A stretch of 64,000 nucleotides of DNA from Desulfoferula mesophila (GTDB taxonomy: Bacteria; Desulfobacterota; Desulfarculia; Desulfarculales; Desulfarculaceae), in contig NZ_AP028679.1 of the NCBI RefSeq assembly GCF_037076455.1, positions 2,743,501-2,807,500 of the forward strand. Reading direction: 5' to 3'. This document shows positions 35,457-44,566 of the stretch, one piece after another. The notes under the pieces are model-generated. The model ran no database searches, was not told the DNA's origin, and was given only the letters and a program-made list of their open reading frames with translations. The translations under genes and the position numbers were made by a program. Position 1 is the stretch's first letter. Each line of letters begins with the position of its first letter.

Positions 35457-36329
35457 TCAGTCTCCGTGATTGGGCGAGGCGGGCTGGGAGCCGCTGAAAA
35501 TCTGAACCTCGGTGACACGGCGCTCGTCGGCCCCCACCACGACCATACGCAGGGGGCCGTAGGTTACTTCTTCCTGGGCGCGGGGCACCCGGCCCAGCAG
35601 GGTGGTGATAAAACCGCCCACGGTCTCGAAGCGCCCCTCGGGCAGCTCCTCGGGTAGCTCCATGTCCAGGTACTCGGCCAGCTTCTCCACCTCCAGGCGG
35701 GCGTCCACCAGTATGGAGCTGTCGGCCTGCTCCATTATCTGCGGCTCTTCCTGGTCGTACTCGTCGATGATCTCGCCGACGATCTCTTCCAGCACGTCCT
35801 CGATGGTGACGATGCCGGCGGTGCCGCCGTATTCGTCCACCACGATGGCCAGGTGCGCCCGCTTGCGCTTGAAGTCGCTGAACAGCTGGTCCACCGGCTT
35901 GGACTCCGGGACAAAGAAGGGAGGCCTGCACATGGCGGTCACATCCACGTCCCGGCCGTTCTTGCCCCAATGGGGCAAGAGATCCTTGGCATGTACCACT
36001 CCCACGATGTTGTCCAGGTCCTCGCCGGTGATGGGCAGGCGCGAGTGGCCCGACTCCACGATCACCTGCACCACCTCCTCCAGGCTGGCCGTGCTGGACA
36101 CGGTGGCCATTTCGGTGCGCGGCACCATGATCTGACCGGTGGTAGTTTCGTCCAGGTCCAGGACCGCCTCGATCATGCGGCCCTCATTGGCGGTGATGAG
36201 GCCCTTGGCCTCGCCTTCATCCACCAACCCGTGAATCTCGCGCTCCAGATCCTCGGAGGTGTTGGTTGGGGTCACCCCCAAAGCAAGTTTTACTCGCTGG
36301 AGAAGGCTTCGTCGCGGCTCGGGTTCCAC
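35457..36329 (-). CDS. corC: CorC/HlyC family protein, CBS pair plus CorC domain
   Basis: A 290-residue cytosolic protein: two CBS domains (about 60-185, MVPRTEMATVSS and VVDEYGGTAGIVTIEDVLEE) and a C-terminal CorC_HlyC domain. It has no DUF21 membrane part, so it is the short CorC type linked to magnesium/cobalt resistance. The start is uncertain. GTG 36329 gives MEPEPRRSLLQRVKLALG, while an in-frame TTG at 36347 adds six residues, and no good ribosome site is seen for either. Another frame overlaps this start (see findings). It is followed by lnt, as in E. coli. Confidence 0.88.
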   Translation of the reverse strand: MEPEPRRSLLQRVKLALGVTPTNTSEDLEREIHGLVDEGEAKGLITANEGRMIEAVLDLDETTTGQIMVPRTEMATVSSTASLEEVVQVIVESGHSRLPITGEDLDNIVGVVHAKDLLPHWGKNGRDVDVTAMCRPPFFVPESKPVDQLFSDFKRKRAHLAIVVDEYGGTAGIVTIEDVLEEIVGEIIDEYDQEEPQIMEQADSSILVDARLEVEKLAEYLDMELPEELPEGRFETVGGFITTLLGRVPRAQEEVTYGPLRMVVVGADERRVTEVQIFSGSQPASPNHGD

Positions 36330-36416
36330 CTTTTTCCATCCAGGCAAAGATGCCGTAGTGATCCACTGCGGATTGAAATAAATTTAACGCATCCAGACCC
36401 ATGGGGTCAAAATTTT

Positions 36417-37256
36417 TTATCCCGCCAGCAAGGAGTACCCGCCCTGGGGCAACAGGCCTATCTCGCGGCCGCGGGCCAAGAGCTCTTCCACCGCGGCCAA
36501 GCCCTCGGGGCCCAGCTCCCGGCTGAAGTCGTTAACATACAGCCCAATGTGCTCGTTCACCACCTCGGGCAGCATCTCCTGAGCATGGGCCAGCATGAAC
36601 TCTTGAGAGGCTTGGGGCCGTGCCTGAGCGTGGGCCACGCTGGCACTCAGTATATCCTGTAACTCCCGCGCCGCCTCGCGGCCCAGGTCCCGGCGGGCGG
36701 CGATGCAGCCCAGGGGAATGGGCAGCCCGCTGATCTCTTCCCACCAGGCCCCCAGATCCAGCGGGGCCAGCAGGCCGTAGCCTTCGAAGGTGAAGCGCCC
36801 CTCGTGGATTATGAGGCCCGCTTCGAAGCGCCTCTCGGCCACGGCAGGCATGATCTGGTCGAAGACCAGGGCCTCGGCCAGTGGCGCCCGGCCCAGGTAC
36901 AAGCTGAGCAGCATGAAGGCGGTGGTGTTGAAGCCGGGCACGGCCACGGTCGCCTCGGCCAGCCGCTCCAGGTCGAAGCCCGGGCGGCACACCACCAGGG
37001 GGCCGCAGCCCCGGCCCAGGGCGGCTCCGGCGGTTAGCAGGCCGTAGCGATCCAGGCAGCGCCCCAAGGCCGGGAAACTGAGCTTGGTCATCTCCAACTC
37101 ACCGGCCAGGGCCAGGCGGTTGAGCTCCTCCACGTCGGCCATGTGCGGGCGAAGCCGCCAGCCGCGGGTATCCACCAGGCCGTGCAGGGCCGCGTGAAAG
37201 GCAAAGGTGTCGTTGGGGCACGGCGAAAGCCCGAAGCCGATCTCGCGGGGATTCAC
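36417..37256 (-). CDS. mqnD: 1,4-dihydroxy-6-naphthoate synthase (futalosine pathway)
   Basis: A 279-residue periplasmic-binding-protein-fold enzyme. The family signature LSPCPNDTFAFHA is at 10-22, and GFNTTAFMLL and a GLIIHEGRFTFE segment follow. MqnD converts cyclic dehypoxanthine futalosine to 1,4-dihydroxy-6-naphthoate, a late ring-forming step of menaquinone synthesis by the futalosine route. It is 5 bp downstream of mqnB, encoding the preceding-but-one enzyme, so the two are coexpressed. mqnA, mqnC and mqnE are not in the window. Confidence 0.92.
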   Translation of the reverse strand: MNPREIGFGLSPCPNDTFAFHAALHGLVDTRGWRLRPHMADVEELNRLALAGELEMTKLSFPALGRCLDRYGLLTAGAALGRGCGPLVVCRPGFDLERLAEATVAVPGFNTTAFMLLSLYLGRAPLAEALVFDQIMPAVAERRFEAGLIIHEGRFTFEGYGLLAPLDLGAWWEEISGLPIPLGCIAARRDLGREAARELQDILSASVAHAQARPQASQEFMLAHAQEMLPEVVNEHIGLYVNDFSRELGPEGLAAVEELLARGREIGLLPQGGYSLLAG

Positions 37257-37261
37257 GAGCT

Positions 37262-37951
37262 CTACCCCAAGGCCAACAGGGCCCGCTGGGCCGCCTCGGC
37301 CCCGGCGGCCAGGTCCAGTTCGCGCAGCCCGGCGGGGTTGCTGACTCCCCTCAGGGCCGCGAAGGGCTTGGCGTACCAGCGGGCCACCAGGCCCACCGCC
37401 GCGCCTTCCATCTCTTCCATGATGGCCCCCCAGCGCCGTCCCACCGCCAGGGCCGTGGCCGCGTCGCCGCTGATGCGCCCCACCGTGGCCATGGGGCCTT
37501 GGGCTATGCCGGGGTTGGCCCGCCGGATAAGCTCGTTCAGGCCGAGGTCGCAGGGGATGCGGTTGTAGACCGGCAAGCCCGTGCTGCGCCCGGCCAGGGC
37601 GATGTCCACCTCGTCCAGGCCCGCCAGGCCCCCGGCGCTTTGCACCCCCATGTCGGCCAGCACCACCTCGCTGGCCAGGGCCGCCTGGCCGATTCGCAGG
37701 CCGCTGCCCTCAAAGGCCCCGGCGCAGCCCAGGTTGAACACCGCCTCGATGCCGGGTTCGGCCTCCAGGGCCGCGGTGACGGCCTGGGCCGCGTTCACCT
37801 GGCCGATGCCGGTGAGCAGCAACAGGGTATCGCGCCCGGCCAACGAGCCGCGCCAACAGGGGCGGCGGCCGATATCGCCGGCGACTTGCCAGCGGGTGGT
37901 CAACAGGCGGGCCTCCGGGGCCATGGCGACGGTTATCAACCACAAACTCAT
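37262..37951 (-). CDS. mqnB: Futalosine hydrolase
   Basis: A 229-residue nucleoside phosphorylase-fold hydrolase. The motifs LLTGIGQVNAAQAV, NLGCAGAFEGSGLRIG and IMEEMEGAAVGLVA (Glu for ribose, Asp/Glu for catalysis) place it with MTA/SAH nucleosidase relatives; the AM-E-GA block and gene context favour futalosine hydrolase. It removes hypoxanthine from futalosine to give dehypoxanthine futalosine. It overlaps the TetR gene by ATGA and is followed 5 bp later by mqnD. Confidence 0.9.
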   Translation of the reverse strand: MSLWLITVAMAPEARLLTTRWQVAGDIGRRPCWRGSLAGRDTLLLLTGIGQVNAAQAVTAALEAEPGIEAVFNLGCAGAFEGSGLRIGQAALASEVVLADMGVQSAGGLAGLDEVDIALAGRSTGLPVYNRIPCDLGLNELIRRANPGIAQGPMATVGRISGDAATALAVGRRWGAIMEEMEGAAVGLVARWYAKPFAALRGVSNPAGLRELDLAAGAEAAQRALLALG

Positions 37952-38595
37952 GATTCAGCCCCCAATCCCCGGCGCAGCGTGTCCACCAGACCGGCGGCCA
38001 GCTGCGCCGCATGGGCCGCGTCGGCGTCCTTGAGGCACAGGCCGGTGTCCATGTGCTCCATCACCGAAGCAATCAAAAAGCGCTCCAAGGTGGCGTCCAC
38101 CACCAGAGCGGCCATTTCCAAATCCAGGTCCGCCCGCAATTGGCCGTCGGCTACCCCGTCGGTCAGCAGGTCCATGATGTAGTCGTGGCTGAACAGGCGG
38201 ATGGAGGCCAGCAGGCGCCCCCGGAAGGGCACGTCGCCCTCGAACATCACCCGAAGGTAAAACTGGAACAAGCGGGGGTTGGCCGCGATCATCTCCAGGC
38301 CCGCCAGCAGGCTGATCTCCAGGCGGGTGAACACGTCCTGGCCCTTGGTGTCCTCGCGCACCCGGCGCAAATGGCGCTTCACCCGCTCCACCGAAAAATC
38401 GAACACCTGGGAGAACAAGCCGGGCTTGTCGCGGAAGTATTTGAAGATGCTGCCCTTGGCTATGCCCAGGCGGCTCACCAGGCGGTTGAGCGAGGCCCGG
38501 GCGTAGCCCTTGGCCGCGAACTCGCTCAGGGCTTCGTCCAGGATGCGCTCTTGCTTGTCGGAAGGCAGGTTGTTGAAGGTGCTGCTGGGCGGCAT
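37948..38595 (-). CDS. TetR-family transcriptional regulator
   Basis: A 215-residue regulator starting at ATG 38595. The N-terminal TetR HTH spans about 12-58 (ERILDEALSEFAAKGY then GIAKGSIFKYFRDKPGLF). The C-terminal half is all-helical ligand-binding. It overlaps mqnB by 4 bp (ATGA), so it is made together with the menaquinone genes; it could monitor quinone, fatty acid or another hydrophobic ligand. It lies 8 bp downstream of nusB, inside a long housekeeping run, an unusual site for a TetR repressor. Confidence 0.9.
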   Translation of the reverse strand: MPPSSTFNNLPSDKQERILDEALSEFAAKGYARASLNRLVSRLGIAKGSIFKYFRDKPGLFSQVFDFSVERVKRHLRRVREDTKGQDVFTRLEISLLAGLEMIAANPRLFQFYLRVMFEGDVPFRGRLLASIRLFSHDYIMDLLTDGVADGQLRADLDLEMAALVVDATLERFLIASVMEHMDTGLCLKDADAAHAAQLAAGLVDTLRRGLGAES

Positions 38596-38603
38596 GGCCT
38601 GGC

Positions 38604-39011
38604 CTAGTTGGCGGCGGCCAGCAAGGAGTCCAGCACCGCGTTGATGAATCCCGGCGAGTCCTCCGCGCCGTAGCGCTTGGCCAACTCCACCGCCTCGTTG
38701 ATGGCCACCTTGGGCGGTACCGAGCCGCCGCTGAAGAGCATCTCGTAGCAGGCCAGACGCAGGATGTTGCGGTCCACCCGCGACATCCGCTCTACCCGCC
38801 AACTGCGGCTGGCCTCGGCCAGGGCCTGGTCTATCGCGGCGGCGTGCTCCGCGATGCCGTTGACCAGTTCCTGGGCATAGACCCACAGCCGTTTGGGCGC
38901 GGCAAAGTTGTCCGCGAAGCTGTCCAGGGCCTCCTGGGCGGTGGCGTCACCGTGCTCCATTTGATAGAGCACCTTGAGGGCCAGCTCGCGGCTTTTACGG
39001 CGTTCGCCCAC
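38604..39011 (-). CDS. nusB: Transcription antitermination factor NusB
   Basis: A 135-residue all-helical protein with the NusB pattern: RRKSRELALKVLYQMEHGD at the start, RVDRNILRLACYEML in the middle and the conserved VAINEAVELAKRYG helix, ending with GFINAVLDSL. It binds boxA RNA with NusE (S10) during rRNA antitermination. It follows ribH by 1 bp, the usual ribH-nusB pair. Confidence 0.96.
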   Translation of the reverse strand: MGERRKSRELALKVLYQMEHGDATAQEALDSFADNFAAPKRLWVYAQELVNGIAEHAAAIDQALAEASRSWRVERMSRVDRNILRLACYEMLFSGGSVPPKVAINEAVELAKRYGAEDSPGFINAVLDSLLAAAN

Positions 39012-39012
39012 T

Positions 39013-39477
39013 CTAAAGATTCTTGAACAGGTCGACCATTTCCATGGCGGCCATGGCGGCGTCGGCGCCCTTGTTGCCGGCCTTGGTGCCGGCCCGCTCG
39101 ATGGCCTGCTCGATGCTGTCGGTGGTGAGCACCCCGAAAATAACCGGCACCCCGGTCTCCAGGCCGGCCTGGGCCACGCCCTTGGACACCTCGGCGGCCA
39201 CGTAGTCGAAGTGGGCCGTGGCGCCCCGGATCACCGCCCCCAGGGTGATGACCGCGTCGTATTTGCCGCCGGCCGCCAGCTTGCGGGCCACCAGGGGAAT
39301 TTCAAAGGAGCCGGGCACCCACACCACCGTGAGGTTCTGGTCCGCCGCGCCGTGGCGCTTGAGCGTGTCCAGGGCTCCCTCCACCAGCTTTGAGGTGATG
39401 AAGTCGTTGAAGCGGCCGGCCACCAGGGCCACCTTGATTCCTTGGGCCTTTAAGGACCCCTCGATTACCTTGGCCAT
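39013..39477 (-). CDS. ribH: 6,7-dimethyl-8-ribityllumazine synthase
   Basis: A 154-residue lumazine synthase. [17 protein letters not shown] (substrate phenylalanine loop), [31 protein letters not shown] (active-site His) and [22 protein letters not shown] are all present. It joins the RibA/B and RibD products to give lumazine. One base separates it from ribBA upstream and from nusB downstream. It forms icosahedral or pentameric shells in other bacteria. Confidence 0.97.
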   Translation of the reverse strand: MAKVIEGSLKAQGIKVALVAGRFNDFITSKLVEGALDTLKRHGAADQNLTVVWVPGSFEIPLVARKLAAGGKYDAVITLGAVIRGATAHFDYVAAEVSKGVAQAGLETGVPVIFGVLTTDSIEQAIERAGTKAGNKGADAAMAAMEMVDLFKNL

Positions 39478-39478
39478 A

Positions 39479-40702
<1,224 letters not shown>

Positions 40703-40769
40703 GATGTCTTCTCTCCGGCCGCCGCCTTGTCAAAGAGGGCCCGGCTCCGGCGGCGGCGCAGGCTGGGCC

Positions 40770-41255
40770 CTAAAGGTGCAATTCGAATTTCTGCTCGACG
40801 ATGCGTCCGCCCCATTGCTGCACCTCGTGCTCTTCGGCCAAGGTGAAACCAGCGTCTTCATACAGGCGCCGGGCCGCATCCAGCCCGGCGAAGGTCCACA
40901 AAAAGACCTTGCGATGCCCCGCCTGGCGGGCGAACTCCAGGCAGCGACTTAAAAGCTTACGCCCCAGGCCCCGGCCGTGCCATCCCGGGTCCACGATGAA
41001 CCAGCGAAGCCTGGCCCCCTCATCAAAGGAGCCGTCCAGGGCCACGCAGCCGGCCAGGCGGTCATCGTCCTTGGCTGCCAGGAACAAGTCGCGGGCCGGA
41101 TCGGCCCGCTCCATAAACTCGGCCAATTCGCGGCCCACCTGGGCCTCGAACGATAGATCCAGGCTCCAGTATCGGGCGTAGTAGGTGGCGTGCAGCCGGG
41201 TTACCTCGCCGATCGCACCAGGGAAATACCCAACCAGCTCCGTCCCCTGCTCCAA
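40770..41255 (-). CDS. GNAT-family N-acetyltransferase
   Basis: A 161-residue acetyltransferase with the acetyl-CoA loop DPGWHGRGLGRKLLSRCLEFA (motif A, about 88-108), followed by the motif B strand KVFLWTFAGLDAARRLYEDAGF. The substrate is unknown; small-molecule or protein amines are possible. It lies between ribE and ribBA on the same strand with gaps of 26 and 67 bp, so it is a member of the rib operon by position only. Confidence 0.88.
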   Translation of the reverse strand: MEQGTELVGYFPGAIGEVTRLHATYYARYWSLDLSFEAQVGRELAEFMERADPARDLFLAAKDDDRLAGCVALDGSFDEGARLRWFIVDPGWHGRGLGRKLLSRCLEFARQAGHRKVFLWTFAGLDAARRLYEDAGFTLAEEHEVQQWGGRIVEQKFELHL

Positions 41256-41281
41256 CCGCTTTCTCCGCCGTCCCGCCCCGG

Positions 41282-41932
41282 CTACCAGCCCATGCGCTTG
41301 AGGTCTTCCATGCTCAGGCCCTTGGAGGCCCCGGGGCCGTCCTCATCGCGATTAAGTAGCCTTGCCACGTACTTGCCTATGAGGTCGGTCTCAATATTAA
41401 CAGAATCGCCTTGCTTGGCAAGGTGAAGGGTGGTGGCGGTCATGGTGTGGGGAATAATATTCAGGCTGAAGCTTTCGCTCCCCACCTGGTTGACCGTGAG
41501 GCTGATGCCGTTCAGGGCCACCGAGCCCTTTTCCACCACAAAACGCAGGTGCTCGGGCGGGATGCCCACCTCGATGCGGGTGGAGCCGCCCACCTGTTCC
41601 AGCTTTTGCAACGTGCCCACGCAATCCACGTGCCCGGTGACCAGATGGCCCCCCAGGCGATCGCCCAACTGCATGGCCCGTTCCAGATTCACCCTGTCGC
41701 CCAGCCGGAGGCCTCCCAGGGTGGTGCGCGAGAGCGTCTCGGCCGACACGTCCACCGCGAACCCGTCGGCGCCGATGCGGGTCACCGTGAGGCAGGCCCC
41801 GTTTACCGCGATGGACTCACCCAGCACGGTCTGCTCCGCTGGCCAGGGCGCGCTGATGCTCAGCACGCTGTCCGGGCCCTGGGGGGTGATGCGCCCCACC
41901 CGGCCCAGGCCTTCCACCAGTCCGGTGAACAT
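41282..41932 (-). CDS. ribE: Riboflavin synthase alpha chain
   Basis: A 216-residue enzyme of two repeated lumazine-binding domains. It starts MFTGLVEGLGRV, with TVLGESIAVNGACLTV in the first repeat and VEKGSVALNGISLTVNQV in the second. It dismutates two lumazines into riboflavin and the pyrimidine precursor. The C-terminal 20 residues after RLLNRD extend slightly beyond the catalytic core. It sits between a VOC protein and a GNAT protein within the rib genes. Confidence 0.96.
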   Translation of the reverse strand: MFTGLVEGLGRVGRITPQGPDSVLSISAPWPAEQTVLGESIAVNGACLTVTRIGADGFAVDVSAETLSRTTLGGLRLGDRVNLERAMQLGDRLGGHLVTGHVDCVGTLQKLEQVGGSTRIEVGIPPEHLRFVVEKGSVALNGISLTVNQVGSESFSLNIIPHTMTATTLHLAKQGDSVNIETDLIGKYVARLLNRDEDGPGASKGLSMEDLKRMGW

Positions 41933-41961
41933 AAGCTCCTACTCGCTATTCCGGCTCGCGC

Positions 41962-42324
41962 CTAGTCCCGCCGGGGCTGCCACAGGCCAAACAGCGCTCC
42001 CTGGGGATCCTTGATCACGGCGAACCAGCCCATGCCCGGAACGGAGGTCTTGTGTTTGAGGATGGTGCCGCCCAGGCGCTCCACCTTGTCGCACACGGAC
42101 GATAGCTCCTTGACCTCCACAAAGGGGGTCCAGGCGGTGGGAGTGTGAGGATTGGTCTTGGCCATCATGCCGCCTTCGGCATCTCCGCCGGTATTGATGA
42201 AGTAGTAAGGAATGCTGGATTCCTCAAAAGACTTCATCTTCCAATCGAAAATCTCGCTGTAAAATTCCTTGGCGCCATCCAGGTCGTCGGTGTTCAACTC
42301 CACCCAGCGGAAAGGGTTGCCCAT
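41962..42324 (-). CDS. VOC (glyoxalase/bleomycin-resistance fold) protein
   Basis: A 120-residue two-repeat VOC protein. GNPFRWVELNTDDLDGAKEF opens the first beta-alpha-beta-beta-beta unit (FYSEIFDW), and the second ends VIKDPQGALFGLWQP. The metal-binding His/Glu set of glyoxalase I is incomplete, so binding or a divergent reaction is more likely. It lies between ribD and ribE; its tie to flavin synthesis is only positional. Confidence 0.88.
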   Translation of the reverse strand: MGNPFRWVELNTDDLDGAKEFYSEIFDWKMKSFEESSIPYYFINTGGDAEGGMMAKTNPHTPTAWTPFVEVKELSSVCDKVERLGGTILKHKTSVPGMGWFAVIKDPQGALFGLWQPRRD

Positions 42325-42362
42325 TTCAACGCTCCTTTACAAAAATTTCTCTGTAATGATGC

Positions 42363-43478
42363 CTAAGCTTGGATGATGGACCACAGCATAACATCATCGC
42401 CGAAACGCCGCACCATGGGGCGGCTCAAAGGCCAGGCCTTATCCATGCGCTCCAGGCCGGGCCCGCCCACCATGGAGGGAGCGGCGGCCCCGCCCACCAG
42501 CTTGGGCGCGTAAAAATACATGACCTCGTTGACCAGCCCGCCCTCCAGCAGGGACCAGGCCAGACCGGCCCCTCCCTCGGCCAGCAGGCTGGTGATGCCC
42601 CGCCCTCCCAGCTCGCCCAGGAGCGCGCTCAGATCCACCCGTCCCGCGGCGTCCGGGGGCAGGCGCAAAACCTGGGCTCCGGCGTCGCTCAGGGCCTGGG
42701 CCCTCTCCAGGGGCGCGCCGTCCAGGCAGGCCACCAGGCAGCCCGGCGCCTGGGCCGGGTCCAGCACCCGGGCCGTTACCGGCAGGCGCAAACGGCTGTC
42801 CACCACCACCCGCAAGGGGTTGGACCGGCCCGCCAGGCGGCAGGTCAGCTGGGGGTCGTCGGCCAGCGCGGTGCCAGAGCCCACCATGATGGCGTCCACC
42901 CAGCCCCGCAGCCGGTGCACGAAGCGGCGGCTGGCGCCCCCGGTGACCCAGCGGCTGTGCCCGGTGGCGCTGGCGGTCTTGCCGTCCATGGTGGCCGCGG
43001 TCTTGAGGATCACGTGGGGCCGTCCGGTGGTGACGTGGGTCATAAAAAAGCGGTGCTCCCAGGCGCAGGCCGCCTCCAACACCCCCGGCGTCACGTCCAA
43101 CCCCTGTTCAGCCAAAAAACTTCCCCCGCCTCCGGCCACCCGGGGGTTGGGGTCGGAAGCCCCGTACACCACCCGCGCGATGCCCGCGGCCAGGATGCCC
43201 TGGGTGCAGGGCGGGGTGCGCCCGGCGTGGTGGCAGGGCTCCAGGGTGACGTAGATGGTGGCTCCCCGGGCCAGCTCCCCGGCTTGCTTGAGGGCGTGCA
43301 CCTCGGCGTGGGGCTCCCCGGCCTTGGCGTGCCAGCCTTGGCCCACCACCCGGCCCCGGGCCACCACCACCGCGCCCACCGCCGGGTTGGGCGAGCTGCG
43401 GCCCAGACCCCGGCGGGTCAGGGCCAGGGCCCGGCGCATGAAATGGATGTCCTGGGGTTCTGGGGGACGGATAGCCAT
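42363..43478 (-). CDS. ribD: Bifunctional riboflavin deaminase/reductase RibD
   Basis: A 371-residue fusion. The N-terminal deaminase has zinc motifs HAEVHAL and PCHHAGRTPPC. The C-terminal reductase (about 150-365) has TAATMDGKTA, SGTALADDPQLTCRL and LLAEGGAGLAWSLL for NADPH and substrate. It turns the GTP cyclohydrolase product into 5-amino-6-ribitylamino-uracil phosphate. It follows nrdR by 11 bp, the nrdR-ribD order found in many proteobacteria. Confidence 0.96.
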   Translation of the reverse strand: MAIRPPEPQDIHFMRRALALTRRGLGRSSPNPAVGAVVVARGRVVGQGWHAKAGEPHAEVHALKQAGELARGATIYVTLEPCHHAGRTPPCTQGILAAGIARVVYGASDPNPRVAGGGGSFLAEQGLDVTPGVLEAACAWEHRFFMTHVTTGRPHVILKTAATMDGKTASATGHSRWVTGGASRRFVHRLRGWVDAIMVGSGTALADDPQLTCRLAGRSNPLRVVVDSRLRLPVTARVLDPAQAPGCLVACLDGAPLERAQALSDAGAQVLRLPPDAAGRVDLSALLGELGGRGITSLLAEGGAGLAWSLLEGGLVNEVMYFYAPKLVGGAAAPSMVGGPGLERMDKAWPLSRPMVRRFGDDVMLWSIIQA

Positions 43479-43489
43479 CGGCGGCCCGG

Positions 43490-43954
43490 TCAGTTTTCCT
43501 CGCGCTGGGCCACCAGCTTCTTAACCTCGCGCATCAGCTCGTCCACGTCGCGGAACTCGCGGTACACGCTGGCAAAGCGCACGTAGGCCACGTCGTCCAG
43601 CTCCTTGAGCAGGTTCATTACCGCTTCGCCCAGCTCGCGCACCGGGATCTCGCGCAGATTGCGCTCCTGAAAGCTGGTCTCCAGGTTGTCCAGGAAAGCA
43701 TCGACCTTTTCAATGGACACCGGACGCTTGTGCAGGGCTTTGAGGACGCCCGTCTTGAGCTTGGCCCGGTCGAAGACCTCACGGCTGCCGTCCTTCTTGA
43801 CGACATAGGTCTCCATCTCCTCCACCCGCTCATAGGTGGTGAAGCGCTGGTCGCAGTCCAGACACTGGCGGCGGCGGCGGATCACCGAGGCGTCTTTGCT
43901 CACCCTCGAATCCACCACCTTGTTATCCAACTTGCCGCAGAACGGGCACCTCAT
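43490..43954 (-). CDS. nrdR: Ribonucleotide reductase regulator NrdR
   Basis: A 154-residue repressor. The N-terminal zinc ribbon has C3-x2-C6 and C31-x2-C34, and the ATP-cone domain (about 46-136, YVVKKDGSREVFDRAKLKTG) senses dATP/ATP. The start at 43954 overlaps the dCMP deaminase gene by 4 bp; a longer frame upstream is a read-through artefact. It represses ribonucleotide reductase genes at NrdR boxes. Pairing with dCMP deaminase couples two controls of deoxynucleotide supply. Confidence 0.96.
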   Translation of the reverse strand: MRCPFCGKLDNKVVDSRVSKDASVIRRRRQCLDCDQRFTTYERVEEMETYVVKKDGSREVFDRAKLKTGVLKALHKRPVSIEKVDAFLDNLETSFQERNLREIPVRELGEAVMNLLKELDDVAYVRFASVYREFRDVDELMREVKKLVAQREEN

Positions 43955-44502
43955 GAGTTTTCTCCCTGTTTGCGGCCCGACAGGCCGTATTCCCCCTCCA
44001 GGGCCACGGGCGCCACCAGGCCCATGCGGGCGGCTTGATTCTCTTCGTCGATCCAGTCCTGGGGATCCAGGGCGGTGATTTCGGCATCCCGCGGATGCAC
44101 CACCACCTTGTCGATGCCGGCGTTGATTATGACCCGGCGGCACAGCAGACAAGGCTCGGGATTCTCGGTGGGCAGTCCGTCGTCCATCTCCACTCCGGAC
44201 AAATACAAGGTGGCCCCCAGGGTCTGGGAGCGCGAGGCGTGGATCACCGCGTTCATCTCGGCGTGCACCGAGCGGCACAGTTCGTAGCGCTGGCCCGAGG
44301 GGATGTTGAGCTCCTGGCGCAGGCAACGGCCCAGATCCACGCAGTTGGCCACCCCCCGGGGAGCCCCGGCGTAGCCGGTGGATACGATCTGGTCGTCCTT
44401 GACGATCACCGCGCCGTACTTGCGCCGCAGGCAGGTGCCCCGGCGGCTTACTTCGCGGGCGATTTCCAGGTAGTAGGCGTCTTTGCTAGGTCTGGCTTTC
44501 AA
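43951..44502 (-). CDS. dCMP deaminase (ComEB-like)
   Basis: A 183-residue cytidine/deoxycytidylate deaminase. The zinc site is H80-A-E82 (catalytic Glu) with C118-x2-C121 in EPCLLCRR, and the earlier CLRRKYGAVIVKDD and TGYAGAPRG blocks are typical of dCMP deaminase. It makes dUMP for thymidylate synthesis. The C-terminus is about 30 residues longer than the minimal domain. It overlaps nrdR (ATGA). Confidence 0.93.
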   Translation of the reverse strand: MKARPSKDAYYLEIAREVSRRGTCLRRKYGAVIVKDDQIVSTGYAGAPRGVANCVDLGRCLRQELNIPSGQRYELCRSVHAEMNAVIHASRSQTLGATLYLSGVEMDDGLPTENPEPCLLCRRVIINAGIDKVVVHPRDAEITALDPQDWIDEENQAARMGLVAPVALEGEYGLSGRKQGENS

Positions 44503-44566
44503 CTGAAGCGGCCTTCCAGGGGCGAAACGCCTCGGCCCGGGCCGCCATCGCCGTCCCGCCTCCAGC

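Noticed and set aside
33444-35657. 737-residue plus-strand open frame over prfB and lnt
   Set aside because: It crosses the prfB-lnt boundary antisense to both; no family features.
43490-44326. 278-residue version of nrdR starting at 44326
   Set aside because: The extra N-terminal part is an out-of-frame reading of the dCMP deaminase gene; the real start MRCPFCG is at 43954.
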